A DNA stretch of 64,000 nt, taken from NCBI GenBank assembly GCA_040219275.1, contig JAVJSU010000072.1:24099-88098 (forward strand). Reading direction: 5' to 3'. Positions within the stretch are counted from its first letter, which is position 1. Every line of letters starts with the position of its first letter. The notes beneath the pieces were generated by a model. The model made no database searches and was not told the origin of the DNA. It worked only from the letters and a program-made list of their open reading frames with translations. Source of the stretch: JAVJSU01 sp040219275 (GTDB lineage Bacteria; Chloroflexota; Anaerolineae; Aggregatilineales; Phototrophicaceae). Of the stretch, positions 21,760-30,661 are shown one piece after another. A program made the translations under genes and the position numbers.

Positions 21760-22122
21760 ATGTCCAAAAAATCTGTTCGCCGTAGTCTTGCCATGACCCC
21801 GGATATGCGTGATCGTCTAGCGCAATTGGTCAGCAAACAACCCCGTAACATCACTGAAGCTGATCTCATTCGTCAGGCAATTAGGCAATATCTGGATGAG
21901 CAGGAAGACCTCATTGGAAGTCGCAAACATTTCCAGAAATCCTTGCGTGAACGTGTCGATCAACTGGAAGCAACGCTCGCATTCCACCTTAATGTCTTGA
22001 TCCACTTGCTGGCATCGGATGAAACACAGCTACGCGAAGCCATTATCGCCACCAAAGAAGATGGCGAAACACTACTCGCGCAGATGCGAGCTGTTCGCGA
22101 ATTGCAGGAGTCCAGCGATTGA
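21760..22122 (+). CDS. Ribbon-helix-helix mobilization accessory protein
   Basis: A 120-aa protein. The first 50 residues fit a ribbon-helix-helix fold (RRSLAMTPDMRDRL strand/helix, then a helix ending in IRQAIRQYLDEQ). A helical, coiled-coil-like tail follows. RHH proteins beside relaxases usually bind oriT and help load the relaxase. GGTGGAG precedes ATG 21760. The stop overlaps the TTG start of the relaxase-like gene. Role inferred from position. Confidence 0.75.
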   Translation: MSKKSVRRSLAMTPDMRDRLAQLVSKQPRNITEADLIRQAIRQYLDEQEDLIGSRKHFQKSLRERVDQLEATLAFHLNVLIHLLASDETQLREAIIATKEDGETLLAQMRAVRELQESSD

Positions 22123-22787
22123 GTAAAGCGATTATCGTTGTAGACTTCGCTTATAAAGGACCTCATCGCAAAGGGCGTGGCACCGGTCATCAGGGACTAC
22201 GTAGCACGCTGAAATATTTGCAGTATCGTGACAACCGTACCGATCATCTGCCACAAATGCAAGACAACGAACGATGGCGTGATCTGGGCATGGGTCAACA
22301 CTACCGTGAAATATTTGAAAACTGCGATCATTTACAGAGCAAGCACGTTCTTGCCTGGACATGGGTGGTCTCCCCTGCCCCCGATCTGATAGCACTTGTT
22401 CCTGAAGAAAAACGACCTCAACTACTTTGTGATTTAACCGAACGCATCGTGGAAGATTATTACACCGAGCGTGGTTTTGAGCTGCCTGAATACAGCTATG
22501 TCCTTCATGATCGTTTGACCGACACAAAAGAAGAAGGTGAAGAACCCATGCAACATTTACATACCCATGTCGTACTTCCGGGAACCGTGTCATCTATCGC
22601 TGAACGTCTACCCGTTTACAACAATAAAGAGCGTGGTCATGACGCTCTCTTCCGGCAGGTCGCGTCCCGGCATTTTGCTGACATGCTAGATGAGGCAGTG
22701 GGTGTCGAATGGCGTTTACAACGCGAAGAAGAACCTGAGATAAAACCTGATGTTAACGACCTGGATGCATGGTTCACACGTAGTTAA
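22119..22787 (+). CDS. Relaxase-like HUH protein
   Basis: A 222-aa protein with the metal-binding motif HLHTHVVLPG (His146, 148, 150) of HUH endonucleases, an earlier His130 in VLHDR, and candidate nucleophiles Tyr33 and Tyr36 in LKYLQYRD. It would nick oriT and lead transfer of the single strand. It is short: only the nuclease domain, with no helicase or primase tail. TTG start overlaps the upstream stop. Downstream are a small membrane protein and the VirD4-type coupling protein, which supports the call. I cannot place it in a named MOB family. Confidence 0.75.
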   Translation: MSKAIIVVDFAYKGPHRKGRGTGHQGLRSTLKYLQYRDNRTDHLPQMQDNERWRDLGMGQHYREIFENCDHLQSKHVLAWTWVVSPAPDLIALVPEEKRPQLLCDLTERIVEDYYTERGFELPEYSYVLHDRLTDTKEEGEEPMQHLHTHVVLPGTVSSIAERLPVYNNKERGHDALFRQVASRHFADMLDEAVGVEWRLQREEEPEIKPDVNDLDAWFTRS

Positions 22788-22798
22788 AGGAATATGCA

Positions 22799-23014
22799 AT
22801 GAGTCACCTGAAACCACAAACTACATTGGGCGAATTCACTCTGCTCACGCTTTTACTGGCAGGCACAGCTATTGGGCGTGTATTGGGCTTTGGCTTTGAT
22901 GAAGCGCTCTACCTTGCAACCCTCTTCCTTATTGGGATTATTTGGTTACTCAACCGTTTTCTATTGCGACGTGTAAACTCCCCTACCCATGAAATCGAAA
23001 GTGATGACACATGA
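22799..23014 (+). CDS. Small two-helix membrane protein
   Basis: 71 aa with two hydrophobic segments (about 12-30 and 36-54) and a short charged tail. AAGGA precedes ATG 22799, and the stop overlaps the coupling-protein start (ATGA). It sits where some elements encode a small partner of the coupling protein. No sequence family recognised. Confidence 0.6.
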   Translation: MSHLKPQTTLGEFTLLTLLLAGTAIGRVLGFGFDEALYLATLFLIGIIWLLNRFLLRRVNSPTHEIESDDT

Positions 23015-25008
23015 TCTACTGGTTTTTTACGGATGGGCGTGAGATGCTGAGTAGCCTGCTCATTCCTTTATCCTGTTTGACATTGCTCATGCCTTTAATT
23101 GCCAGTGCTGTTTTCGGTGCAGGTATTCAACGTAGTAGCGACCTTCAAAGCATCTCTGGTTGGAAACGTGGGTTAAAAATCTTCACCCACATCATTGTAT
23201 TGATGGGCATCACTACAATTTACCTGTCTTTGGTCAGTGACATGGCAATTCAGACAGTACGCGGTAGACAAGCGACCAATGTCTTCATCCGTACTATGGC
23301 AGGCGGTCCTGATAATATCGACCACATGCGCTTGTTCGGCTTTGGCATGATGCTCTTGTTCAGCTGGGTTGTCATCACGATTGGCTTGCACAATGGCTTG
23401 AAGAGCGGTGGCTGGTTACGTGAGCGCATAGATCGATTGCGAACACCACAGGTCAAACGAGGTGCTTTGGGGTCATCACATTTCTGTTCACAACGCGAGT
23501 ACAAACGCTTTCGCCGCGAAGACCCTGAAGGCTTAATCTTGCTGGGTGCGTTCTGGGGTGAAGACAAACGACGACTTGATCTGGGTACGGGGCGATTTTG
23601 TCTGGGTGGAGAGGATATTTCACGCGGTATTTTGACACTCGGTGGACCGGGTTCAGGTAAGACACAGGGAATTATTTTACCAGCGATTGCAGATCGAATG
23701 CTGGCAGGACACTCGCTGGTGGTGGCTGACCCACAGGGTGAAATTACAACGCATATCCTCAAATATGCCGCCATCACACGTCATCTGGTTGTGGTACATG
23801 ATCCAACGTCAACGATTGGACCACGTTATAATCTGGCTGAGAATATTGATAACGTATCGGATGCCCGTGCTATTGCTGATGTCCTTGTGCCATCCGCGCA
23901 GGGAGACAACAAATTCTGGACAGACAGTGCCGCCGCGTTGTTGGCTGCCTGCCTGATACGCTTTCCCAATCTCGGCGAAATCTATAATGCGATGAATGAT
24001 CTTAAAGCATTGGCGACCAAACTGGCTGAAAAGAAAGATGATGCGGCATTATTGGCAAATAGCTTTATCGCCTCTGTAGGTTCAGATGGCAAAGTGGCAT
24101 CCAATGTCGTCGCAACATTAGCAACAGCACTCACGGGTTGGGCATCTACGGATGTGCGTGATAACACTGCCGCATCGGACTTCGATGCAGAGTTGATCGT
24201 TGAGCAACCTACTGTTGTCGTGCTGACCTGTCCGGGCAGGATGCGTGCTGTCTATGCCTCTTATCTCGGTGCGACCCTGCGTAAAGTTATGTTGGATCTG
24301 GATACCATCGGTGAACGCAATAAAGGTCCGCTACCCATGCCCGTTGGCGTGATCCTCGATGAATTTCCGACACTAGGTAAACTCGATTCACTTGTCGCTG
24401 ATGTGAACCTCGTGCGTAAACGCCGAATTTCCATTCTCATTGGCGCACAGACAAAAGGACAATTCCACCTGATTTACGGCAATGAAGGCACACAGGCATT
24501 ATTCACTGGTCTGGCAACACAGGTGATCTATGGCGGTTGTGATGCGGACACGGCAGAGTTCTACAGCAAAGCCAGTGGAACAGCCACACAGGAAGGCTCA
24601 GGCGATGATAAATACAGCCGATCCCGCCCATTGCTGACTGTCGATGAGGTCATTACCCCGCAAGTCGGTAACTGCACCATTTTTGCCCGCTATGTTGAAG
24701 CCGGATTTGCCACACAAGTTGTATTGAATGCCCGACTGACCCGCTTCTACGAACGCGAAGATTGGTCTCGTCGATTGAGTGATGTAAGGGAAATTGAACC
24801 GCTATTACTGGAGCGAGGTATCTCACTGGACTTGCCAGCATTACCACCTCCCCCACCAGAAGAAGCCAAGCGCGATAAGCTGAGAGAGGCATATCAACTA
24901 GCCATGGATAAAGCCGGAGAAAAAGCGAGCGGAACACAATTCACCCGCATGGATCTAATGCGTCAAAAACACGAACAACGTAAACAGCAGATTGAGGTGC
25001 AGGCATGA
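23011..25008 (+). CDS. VirD4/TraG-type coupling ATPase
   Basis: 665 aa. Three N-terminal membrane segments (about 14-36, 57-75, 108-128) precede a RecA-like ATPase with Walker A GGPGSGKT (211-218) and Walker B-like VGVILDEFPTLGKLD, plus the conserved IGAQTKGQ region. This is the T4SS coupling protein that feeds relaxase-bound DNA to the channel. It overlaps both neighbours by four bases, so the mobilization genes form one operon. A Pro-rich and charged tail (from about residue 610) is typical. Confidence 0.93.
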   Translation: MIYWFFTDGREMLSSLLIPLSCLTLLMPLIASAVFGAGIQRSSDLQSISGWKRGLKIFTHIIVLMGITTIYLSLVSDMAIQTVRGRQATNVFIRTMAGGPDNIDHMRLFGFGMMLLFSWVVITIGLHNGLKSGGWLRERIDRLRTPQVKRGALGSSHFCSQREYKRFRREDPEGLILLGAFWGEDKRRLDLGTGRFCLGGEDISRGILTLGGPGSGKTQGIILPAIADRMLAGHSLVVADPQGEITTHILKYAAITRHLVVVHDPTSTIGPRYNLAENIDNVSDARAIADVLVPSAQGDNKFWTDSAAALLAACLIRFPNLGEIYNAMNDLKALATKLAEKKDDAALLANSFIASVGSDGKVASNVVATLATALTGWASTDVRDNTAASDFDAELIVEQPTVVVLTCPGRMRAVYASYLGATLRKVMLDLDTIGERNKGPLPMPVGVILDEFPTLGKLDSLVADVNLVRKRRISILIGAQTKGQFHLIYGNEGTQALFTGLATQVIYGGCDADTAEFYSKASGTATQEGSGDDKYSRSRPLLTVDEVITPQVGNCTIFARYVEAGFATQVVLNARLTRFYEREDWSRRLSDVREIEPLLLERGISLDLPALPPPPPEEAKRDKLREAYQLAMDKAGEKASGTQFTRMDLMRQKHEQRKQQIEVQA

Positions 25009-25304
25009 GTGCGAACCGAGGTTCGTTGAACAAGAATAAGATGGTACGCGAGATTGGGCGACGTACCCGCTTGAAAAATCAGGATGTGCAGTTGATGCTA
25101 GAAACACTCATTGACGTGTGGATGGAAGAGCTTGTCGCTGGTGGCAGGATTGAGCTAGAGAACTTCCTTGTGCTGGAGACACAGACTATTGACCGGGGTG
25201 AACAGCGCGGGACGCTCACCAGCGGTGAAGCGCCGCGCATTATCCGACAGATAAGTTTGAGGGTGAGCAAAAAGTTGAAATCTTTACTGAATACCGAAAT
25301 TTGA
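25005..25304 (+). CDS. HU/IHF-like DNA-binding protein
   Basis: 99 aa with the HU/IHF plan: a helical N-terminus (NKNKMVREIGRRTRLKN), then GGRIELENFLVLETQ and a basic C-terminal arm ending RVSKKLKSLL. The usual RNPxT arm is modified. It probably bends DNA at oriT or compacts the element. ATGA overlap with the coupling-protein gene. Confidence 0.75.
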   Translation: MSANRGSLNKNKMVREIGRRTRLKNQDVQLMLETLIDVWMEELVAGGRIELENFLVLETQTIDRGEQRGTLTSGEAPRIIRQISLRVSKKLKSLLNTEI

Positions 25305-25377
25305 TCGAAATTTACAATCAAATCACACGTATTGATTTACAATTGAAACTGATACAGTGTGTTAGTTGGAGGAATTA

Positions 25378-26637
25378 ATGGGCGACAAGCGACTTTATTT
25401 TGATGAGTACGAAAACAAGCAATACTATCTTGATGAGAATGGGGATCGGGTATACGTAGAATCGGAGTTACCCGCCAAAAAACCTGACTCCTCTGTCAAA
25501 GTCGCTGTCATTGGTGGTGTGTTTGCTATCATTGTTGCAATAATTGGAATAATTCCCTTGTTCCCCCGTGAAACTCTATCTGGGGAAACGGAACTTGTAC
25601 CAGCTTTTTGCCTTATCTTAAATTCTCAGCTTGTCAATTCCATTCTCAACTGTGGATACCAAAACAGGGATATAGAAATCGCTGTTGCCGCAACACTTAC
25701 AGCCAATGCGCCAACGCCTAATCCAGTAGAAACTTCAGTAGCACAAACGTTGACAGCAGTAGCCGAGCAAACTTTAACAGCTACAGCACTAACATCCTTA
25801 CCTACAGATACTGCAACACCTATCCCAACTTCATCAGCAAGTCAAACTGCAACAAATACGCCAATTCCCATTGAACCCTTCTGTGCTTTTCTAACCCTGT
25901 CTCAGATTTCGTCATTACAGCAAATACAAGATGCATCAGATTCCATTAGTCAGGCTGAAGCATTTGCTGGATATAGACAAAATGATTATATCGTCGGTGA
26001 AACAATTCCAGAAAATGTTGTCATAGCTACAGATTTCAGCCCTTATCAGCCCGATACAACAGATTTTAATTCTGTTGGAGTAACTCCAATAAACAACAAC
26101 GATGGATATGGGTTATTCCTAACTAATCGAGCGATTATTGCAAGCTATCCAGGTACATACTGGTGTGTCAGGGATGATTCGTCTGCTACTGCTACCCCTG
26201 AAATACGAACACCAACACAATCCACTCCTTCGATTTCAACATGCCGTCCTATAGATGAAGCGAATAATATGCCTTCAAGTAGCGAATACACTCTCACTGT
26301 AGAGCCTAACCAGTTTCATATTTGGTCATCTGGTAGAATCACAGTAAGTTATGAAGGGGAGGTTATTTCTAGCGTACAAGATGAGGGATATAAAGGGTTT
26401 ATATCTGTCTTTTTACCTGTAGGTAACGAACAGACAATATACAACATTACGAATGTGAACCCAACCTACAATTACCATGCTATATACGAAAATTGTTCAT
26501 CCCAACAGAGAATAAACGAAACTGAAAGGCACGCTCGCAATCTAACATTTCCTGGAGATTGCGGTGATGGTTGTGACGAGGTATATATCCGTATTTTTAC
26601 AGGTTCTTCTCTTGAAGAAGAGTTATTTTCGCCATAA
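25378..26637 (+). CDS. Membrane-anchored surface protein, Thr-rich
   Basis: About 419 aa. A charged N-terminus is followed by one membrane helix (about 44-64), then a Thr/Ala/Pro-rich linker and an extracellular part with paired Cys. A second Thr/Pro linker occurs near residue 285. ATG 25378 follows TTGGAGGAATTA, which decides the start over an in-frame ATG four codons earlier. This style of surface protein is common in Chloroflexota. No enzyme motif. It is AT-richer than the mobilization genes before it and ends convergently with the minus-strand operon, 43 bp away. Confidence 0.7.
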   Translation: MGDKRLYFDEYENKQYYLDENGDRVYVESELPAKKPDSSVKVAVIGGVFAIIVAIIGIIPLFPRETLSGETELVPAFCLILNSQLVNSILNCGYQNRDIEIAVAATLTANAPTPNPVETSVAQTLTAVAEQTLTATALTSLPTDTATPIPTSSASQTATNTPIPIEPFCAFLTLSQISSLQQIQDASDSISQAEAFAGYRQNDYIVGETIPENVVIATDFSPYQPDTTDFNSVGVTPINNNDGYGLFLTNRAIIASYPGTYWCVRDDSSATATPEIRTPTQSTPSISTCRPIDEANNMPSSSEYTLTVEPNQFHIWSSGRITVSYEGEVISSVQDEGYKGFISVFLPVGNEQTIYNITNVNPTYNYHAIYENCSSQQRINETERHARNLTFPGDCGDGCDEVYIRIFTGSSLEEELFSP

Positions 26638-26680
26638 TTAGGTTGATTAACATGGTGAAAGACTCTTCTTCAAATTTGTT

Positions 26681-29254
26681 CTACAAATCAAAATCGGGTG
26701 ACACTGGCTCAGCCTTCGGCTCTTCCTCAACCTCATCCAACTTTACAAACTGGTGAATCGGATCGGTGTACAGCCCCTCGGCCTCAATTCGCGCATCACG
26801 CTCCGCGTTGGGATTGTAGGGATGCCAATCTGCTGGATCGCGGGTTAGCGTCAACTTGAGGTCACGGTAATCGTCCAACTCCTGCCCTTCCAGTGTTTTC
26901 CACTCCACTGGATGTCCTTCTAACCGAGTCACCTCTTCTGCCAGTTCGGGTCCTTCCAGCAACCCAGGCATCAGGTATCCCTTAAACTCTTCACCGAACT
27001 TGTCAGACGCTTCAATTGTTTCAAAATGCGCCATTTCCAGCATACGGAAGGGTTCATTTTCATCCATCGCAGGAGTCCCAATTGCCTCTGGATCATGTTC
27101 AATGCCATCATAAACAACCATGTGCATCGCATGTCCGAGCGGTTCACCCTCTGGATCATTCACCGGAATGGTTTCTAAACGCCAGTAGGGATTTTGCGCT
27201 TGGGGGTCAGGCTCAGGATCATCAATCACTTCACCATCCGTATTCCAGTAAGGATTGATCTCTCCTTCTAACTGCTGAGCCAGCGTCTCAAAACGATCTG
27301 GTGGACCTTCGCGGAATAATCGCGTATCCGCCCGATCTACATCAAGATAGCCATTTTGCATCGCCTGTAATTCGGCTTTGTGCATCATGGCTTCCAAGCC
27401 ACGTTCATCATATACATCAAGCAAAGCCTCACGATCAGCCTGCGCCAATTCTCGCTCATCATCAGGGTCATAGGTTTGTATAGTCTGTGAAGCACGCTCT
27501 ACATCGCCACCCTCTTCCTCCCAAACCTTTTCCACTGCCAACGCTAATGACGAAGTATCGCTTGAATTCAGCACTACAGCGTAATTCACTGTCGAATCGA
27601 GTGGAGATAATAGACGACCATCATCCCCATCTAATGTCAACTCAAACTCATTAGTCACCGTTAAGTTTTCATCCTCTCGTGTTTGCTGTGTTTCTGTTGC
27701 CCATTCATAGGATTCACGCCAGGTCACACCGTATCTCGCCAGATCATCATCAATTTCTTCCTCACGAGCAGTCTGAAAAGGATCCAGTGGACCCTGTGTA
27801 AACAATCGTGGGTCATCGCGCTCAGGGTCGATGACACCTGCTTCAATGCCTGCAACTTCTACCAGTCGCATCGCATCCTGCAAACGATCTTCGTCCAGCA
27901 TCTCATTAGCAATCACCGCATTATCACGGGCAACTTCCCAATCAGGCTGTGGAACAACCAGTCGTTCATAGTCGTCTGTTCCCCATTCCTTATAAACATC
28001 GAGGAAAGACTCTCCATTCGCCGAAATCGCACCAATGGTATAAGAAGGACCAGCTAATTCACGTTCGCGGTTGGTCGTAAAAGCATCAGGCGGTGCATTA
28101 TCTTCAAAGAAGATACGTGGGTCGTCGCGCTCAGGATCAAGGTAGCCACCTGCCACTGCCATACTCTCAGCGAGGTTCAGCGCGGACTCGATGCCCTTTT
28201 CATCCATCAACGTTTCAAGTTCACGTTCATCGACTGCGGCTTCATCGTACATGCCATACTCACCAATGGTCAGCGTATCAAAGCGACGCTCACCACCTGA
28301 CATCCATGTTTTCACAGCTTCCAGTGAGGGCTGATTATCTTCACTAACGCCATAGCCGAAGTAATATTCAGGGCGTGGGTCAAGCGACGGCAAATCCAGC
28401 GGTTCGGGAAATTCCTGCCCATAAGCATCCGCCACATCATGAGCAAACTGCTGTGCCATGAAGACATCACCCTTCTGGAGATACATTTCCAAGCCCGGTA
28501 ACGCCCACGCAGATGCAGGGTCATCATCGGGCAGAGGCATGACCGGATAGGAATCAGCCCGTTGTGTGCCATCATCCAGCTCTAATGCCCTGAAATAACG
28601 TAACTCATAAGCGTCCGCTGTGATGTCAGATTCAGGGTTCTCCCGTTCTACTACTGAGAACCGGTGCGCCGTGCCACCCCCGTCAACATGACGAACTGAG
28701 TCATCATCAGCATCAAACAGGGGTGTGGTGATGGACTTGCCATTCAGTTCTGCTTGAACCTGAGCGGTTTCGAGCAAACGATCTACGCCTTCTTCGACAA
28801 AAGTTTCATCCAACAGATCGATAAGTTGTTCAAGCGATTCGCGCTCACCCACCGCCAAACTTGCACTCTGGATGCCAAGCTCACCCACTGCCAGCAAATG
28901 CGCGGCAGAGGGCGTATCATCTTCAGGAGCATCCGGGGGATAGGTCACAGCCATGTAGAAAATATCTTCCTCAAAGGGCTGATCACTCAAACGCTGAACA
29001 TCGTCACCCCAACCTGCTAAGCCGTCTTTTTCCAGTGTGCCTTCGATCTCATGGAATTGCTCCTCAGCTTCCATCCATGAATTGTGTTGTCCCACTGTCA
29101 ATCGCTGTTCACGCCCCAGTCCATAATCATCAACTGAAGTACGAACCAGATCGACATGGTATTTCGCACCATATTCGTCCCCTTCCGGTGGTACAATTTC
29201 AGCCGCATAGATTGAACCCTCTTCATCAATGTGACGGATTGGCTTATCGCTCAT
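26681..29254 (-). CDS. Large acidic repeat protein
   Basis: About 857 aa, very rich in Asp/Glu, with no signal peptide or membrane segment. It has about five tandem units of 140-170 residues, each a beta-rich part, then a helix like GIESALNLAESMA, then a linker like GYLDPERDDPRIF followed by PPDAF. The best three units share DPERDDPR or DVDRADTR; the first two have diverged. The 390-aa protein upstream ends in a similar unit. AAGGA before ATG 29252-29254 sets the start. Position in the conjugation operon suggests a transfer role; the acidity could mean DNA mimicry or protein binding. Function unknown. Confidence 0.65.
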   Translation of the reverse strand: MSDKPIRHIDEEGSIYAAEIVPPEGDEYGAKYHVDLVRTSVDDYGLGREQRLTVGQHNSWMEAEEQFHEIEGTLEKDGLAGWGDDVQRLSDQPFEEDIFYMAVTYPPDAPEDDTPSAAHLLAVGELGIQSASLAVGERESLEQLIDLLDETFVEEGVDRLLETAQVQAELNGKSITTPLFDADDDSVRHVDGGGTAHRFSVVERENPESDITADAYELRYFRALELDDGTQRADSYPVMPLPDDDPASAWALPGLEMYLQKGDVFMAQQFAHDVADAYGQEFPEPLDLPSLDPRPEYYFGYGVSEDNQPSLEAVKTWMSGGERRFDTLTIGEYGMYDEAAVDERELETLMDEKGIESALNLAESMAVAGGYLDPERDDPRIFFEDNAPPDAFTTNRERELAGPSYTIGAISANGESFLDVYKEWGTDDYERLVVPQPDWEVARDNAVIANEMLDEDRLQDAMRLVEVAGIEAGVIDPERDDPRLFTQGPLDPFQTAREEEIDDDLARYGVTWRESYEWATETQQTREDENLTVTNEFELTLDGDDGRLLSPLDSTVNYAVVLNSSDTSSLALAVEKVWEEEGGDVERASQTIQTYDPDDERELAQADREALLDVYDERGLEAMMHKAELQAMQNGYLDVDRADTRLFREGPPDRFETLAQQLEGEINPYWNTDGEVIDDPEPDPQAQNPYWRLETIPVNDPEGEPLGHAMHMVVYDGIEHDPEAIGTPAMDENEPFRMLEMAHFETIEASDKFGEEFKGYLMPGLLEGPELAEEVTRLEGHPVEWKTLEGQELDDYRDLKLTLTRDPADWHPYNPNAERDARIEAEGLYTDPIHQFVKLDEVEEEPKAEPVSPDFDL

Positions 29255-29489
29255 CGGCATCCTTTCCACTCAAACGAACCGGAAATGCCAGATCTTCTGC
29301 CCGAAGTGGCACAAACAGTCCTGTTTCTGTCAAAGTCGCTTTGCTCGTCATGAGTGTCAATTGCAAGGCACGGCGAACTGTTGCCGATTTATCCAGATTG
29401 AAACGCTTGGACAATTGTTCCAGATGCGCCTTTTCTTCGGGCGATAGGCGCACCGTGAAGCTATAATCGCGTGTTATGCTATCGCTCAC
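29244..29489 (-). CDS. Ribbon-helix-helix (CopG-like) protein
   Basis: 81 aa. Residues 8-45 fit a CopG/Arc fold: a strand DYSFTVRLS, helix EEKAHLEQLSKRF, and second helix DKSATVRRALQLT. The GTG start overlaps the upstream stop (GTGA), and its end overlaps the next gene. Probably a transcription regulator of this operon or a DNA-binding transfer accessory. Confidence 0.75.
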   Translation of the reverse strand: MSDSITRDYSFTVRLSPEEKAHLEQLSKRFNLDKSATVRRALQLTLMTSKATLTETGLFVPLRAEDLAFPVRLSGKDADER

Positions 29490-30658
29490 AGTTCCACCTC
29501 CCAGTTATCCCGTGTGTAATCAGCAATATCGCGTGCCGTATCCGATTCCAGAGCCAATCCACGCTCGTTCTCCCACAGTTCACGCTGGTCAGTTGCCAAT
29601 GCCATGCCTTCTGCCGTATCAAAGACCTGCTCAATACCACCTTTCTGTGCAACCTGAATCAGATATTCCGCCGCACTGTAAGCCTTATCCCAATCACCCG
29701 GCACGCAGGGAGCAAGTTGTGCTTCCATTGCACCCGTTTCCGGATCACGTCCCAGCGACAGGATGCTGGTCACACAGTTCTCGCGATCATCCTTATCTGA
29801 TTGAAAAACACCAATCCAATAAGCTGTCCCCGTTTCCACGTCATAAAATGGTGGTGGATCCAGGCTTGGATCGAAGTTCTCAGCCTGCACCCCAATGGCA
29901 TTCAATGCCTGAAACGCCGCTTCATCCACTTCAGGCTCGGGTTCCAGTTCTTGCTCGACCACCACCCCACCCAGCTCAATCGCCGTCTGGATCAGCGGAT
30001 CAATGGCTTCAATCGGGGGTTCATCTGCCATCTCAGGTGCAAAGGCTTCCAGATCACGGATATAGTCATACGCCACATATTCTTCCGGTTCTGCACCGCG
30101 CCAGTTCTGTGGTTCCGGATTCATCGCAAAGGCTTTGTTCTCGGCAAATTCAGGCACTTGCCAAGGTGCCAGTCCCTCCTCATGAATCATCTCTTGCAAA
30201 TCGTGGTAGATATGAGTCGCCTCATCCACATCACCCGATGCAGTGATGGGTAGATAACTCCCACCTAAATCACCGGTATCGGCATCTGCGTAAAGATCAA
30301 TTGCCCCGATTTCATAGCGATTTTCGCCTGCATCTTCACCACGATCGACACCAATCAAACGGGCATCATGCCATGACCAGCTTTCATCAAGTGGTTCAGC
30401 TTGCTCAAAGCCCTGTAGACCATCCTGTGAGAGTGGTGGCACATCCGGCAGATCTCTGAGATCATCGAGTGTGTAATCATCTGGAATTGGTAATAGGTCA
30501 ACATCTGGCGGGGGTGGGTAAGGATCAAAATCCAGACCCGGATCGTAGGTATAGTCATCATCCAGTGGCATCCCCGCCCAGGTATCCTCCATATAAAAAT
30601 CAGGAGGAGGTTCGAGATTGTCGTAGTCCATCGGTGGTGGTTCGTACATATCGCTCAT
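29486..30658 (-). CDS. Acidic Pro/Asp-rich protein, paralog of the repeat protein
   Basis: 390 aa. The first 80 residues are Pro/Asp-rich and probably disordered. The remainder holds beta-rich units with a helix GGIEQVFDTAEGMA near the C-terminus that matches the repeats of the 857-aa protein two genes downstream. No membrane segment. It starts three bases after the topoisomerase stop, so it is part of the same operon. Function unknown. Confidence 0.65.
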   Translation of the reverse strand: MSDMYEPPPMDYDNLEPPPDFYMEDTWAGMPLDDDYTYDPGLDFDPYPPPPDVDLLPIPDDYTLDDLRDLPDVPPLSQDGLQGFEQAEPLDESWSWHDARLIGVDRGEDAGENRYEIGAIDLYADADTGDLGGSYLPITASGDVDEATHIYHDLQEMIHEEGLAPWQVPEFAENKAFAMNPEPQNWRGAEPEEYVAYDYIRDLEAFAPEMADEPPIEAIDPLIQTAIELGGVVVEQELEPEPEVDEAAFQALNAIGVQAENFDPSLDPPPFYDVETGTAYWIGVFQSDKDDRENCVTSILSLGRDPETGAMEAQLAPCVPGDWDKAYSAAEYLIQVAQKGGIEQVFDTAEGMALATDQRELWENERGLALESDTARDIADYTRDNWEVEL

Positions 30659-30661
30659 CGG

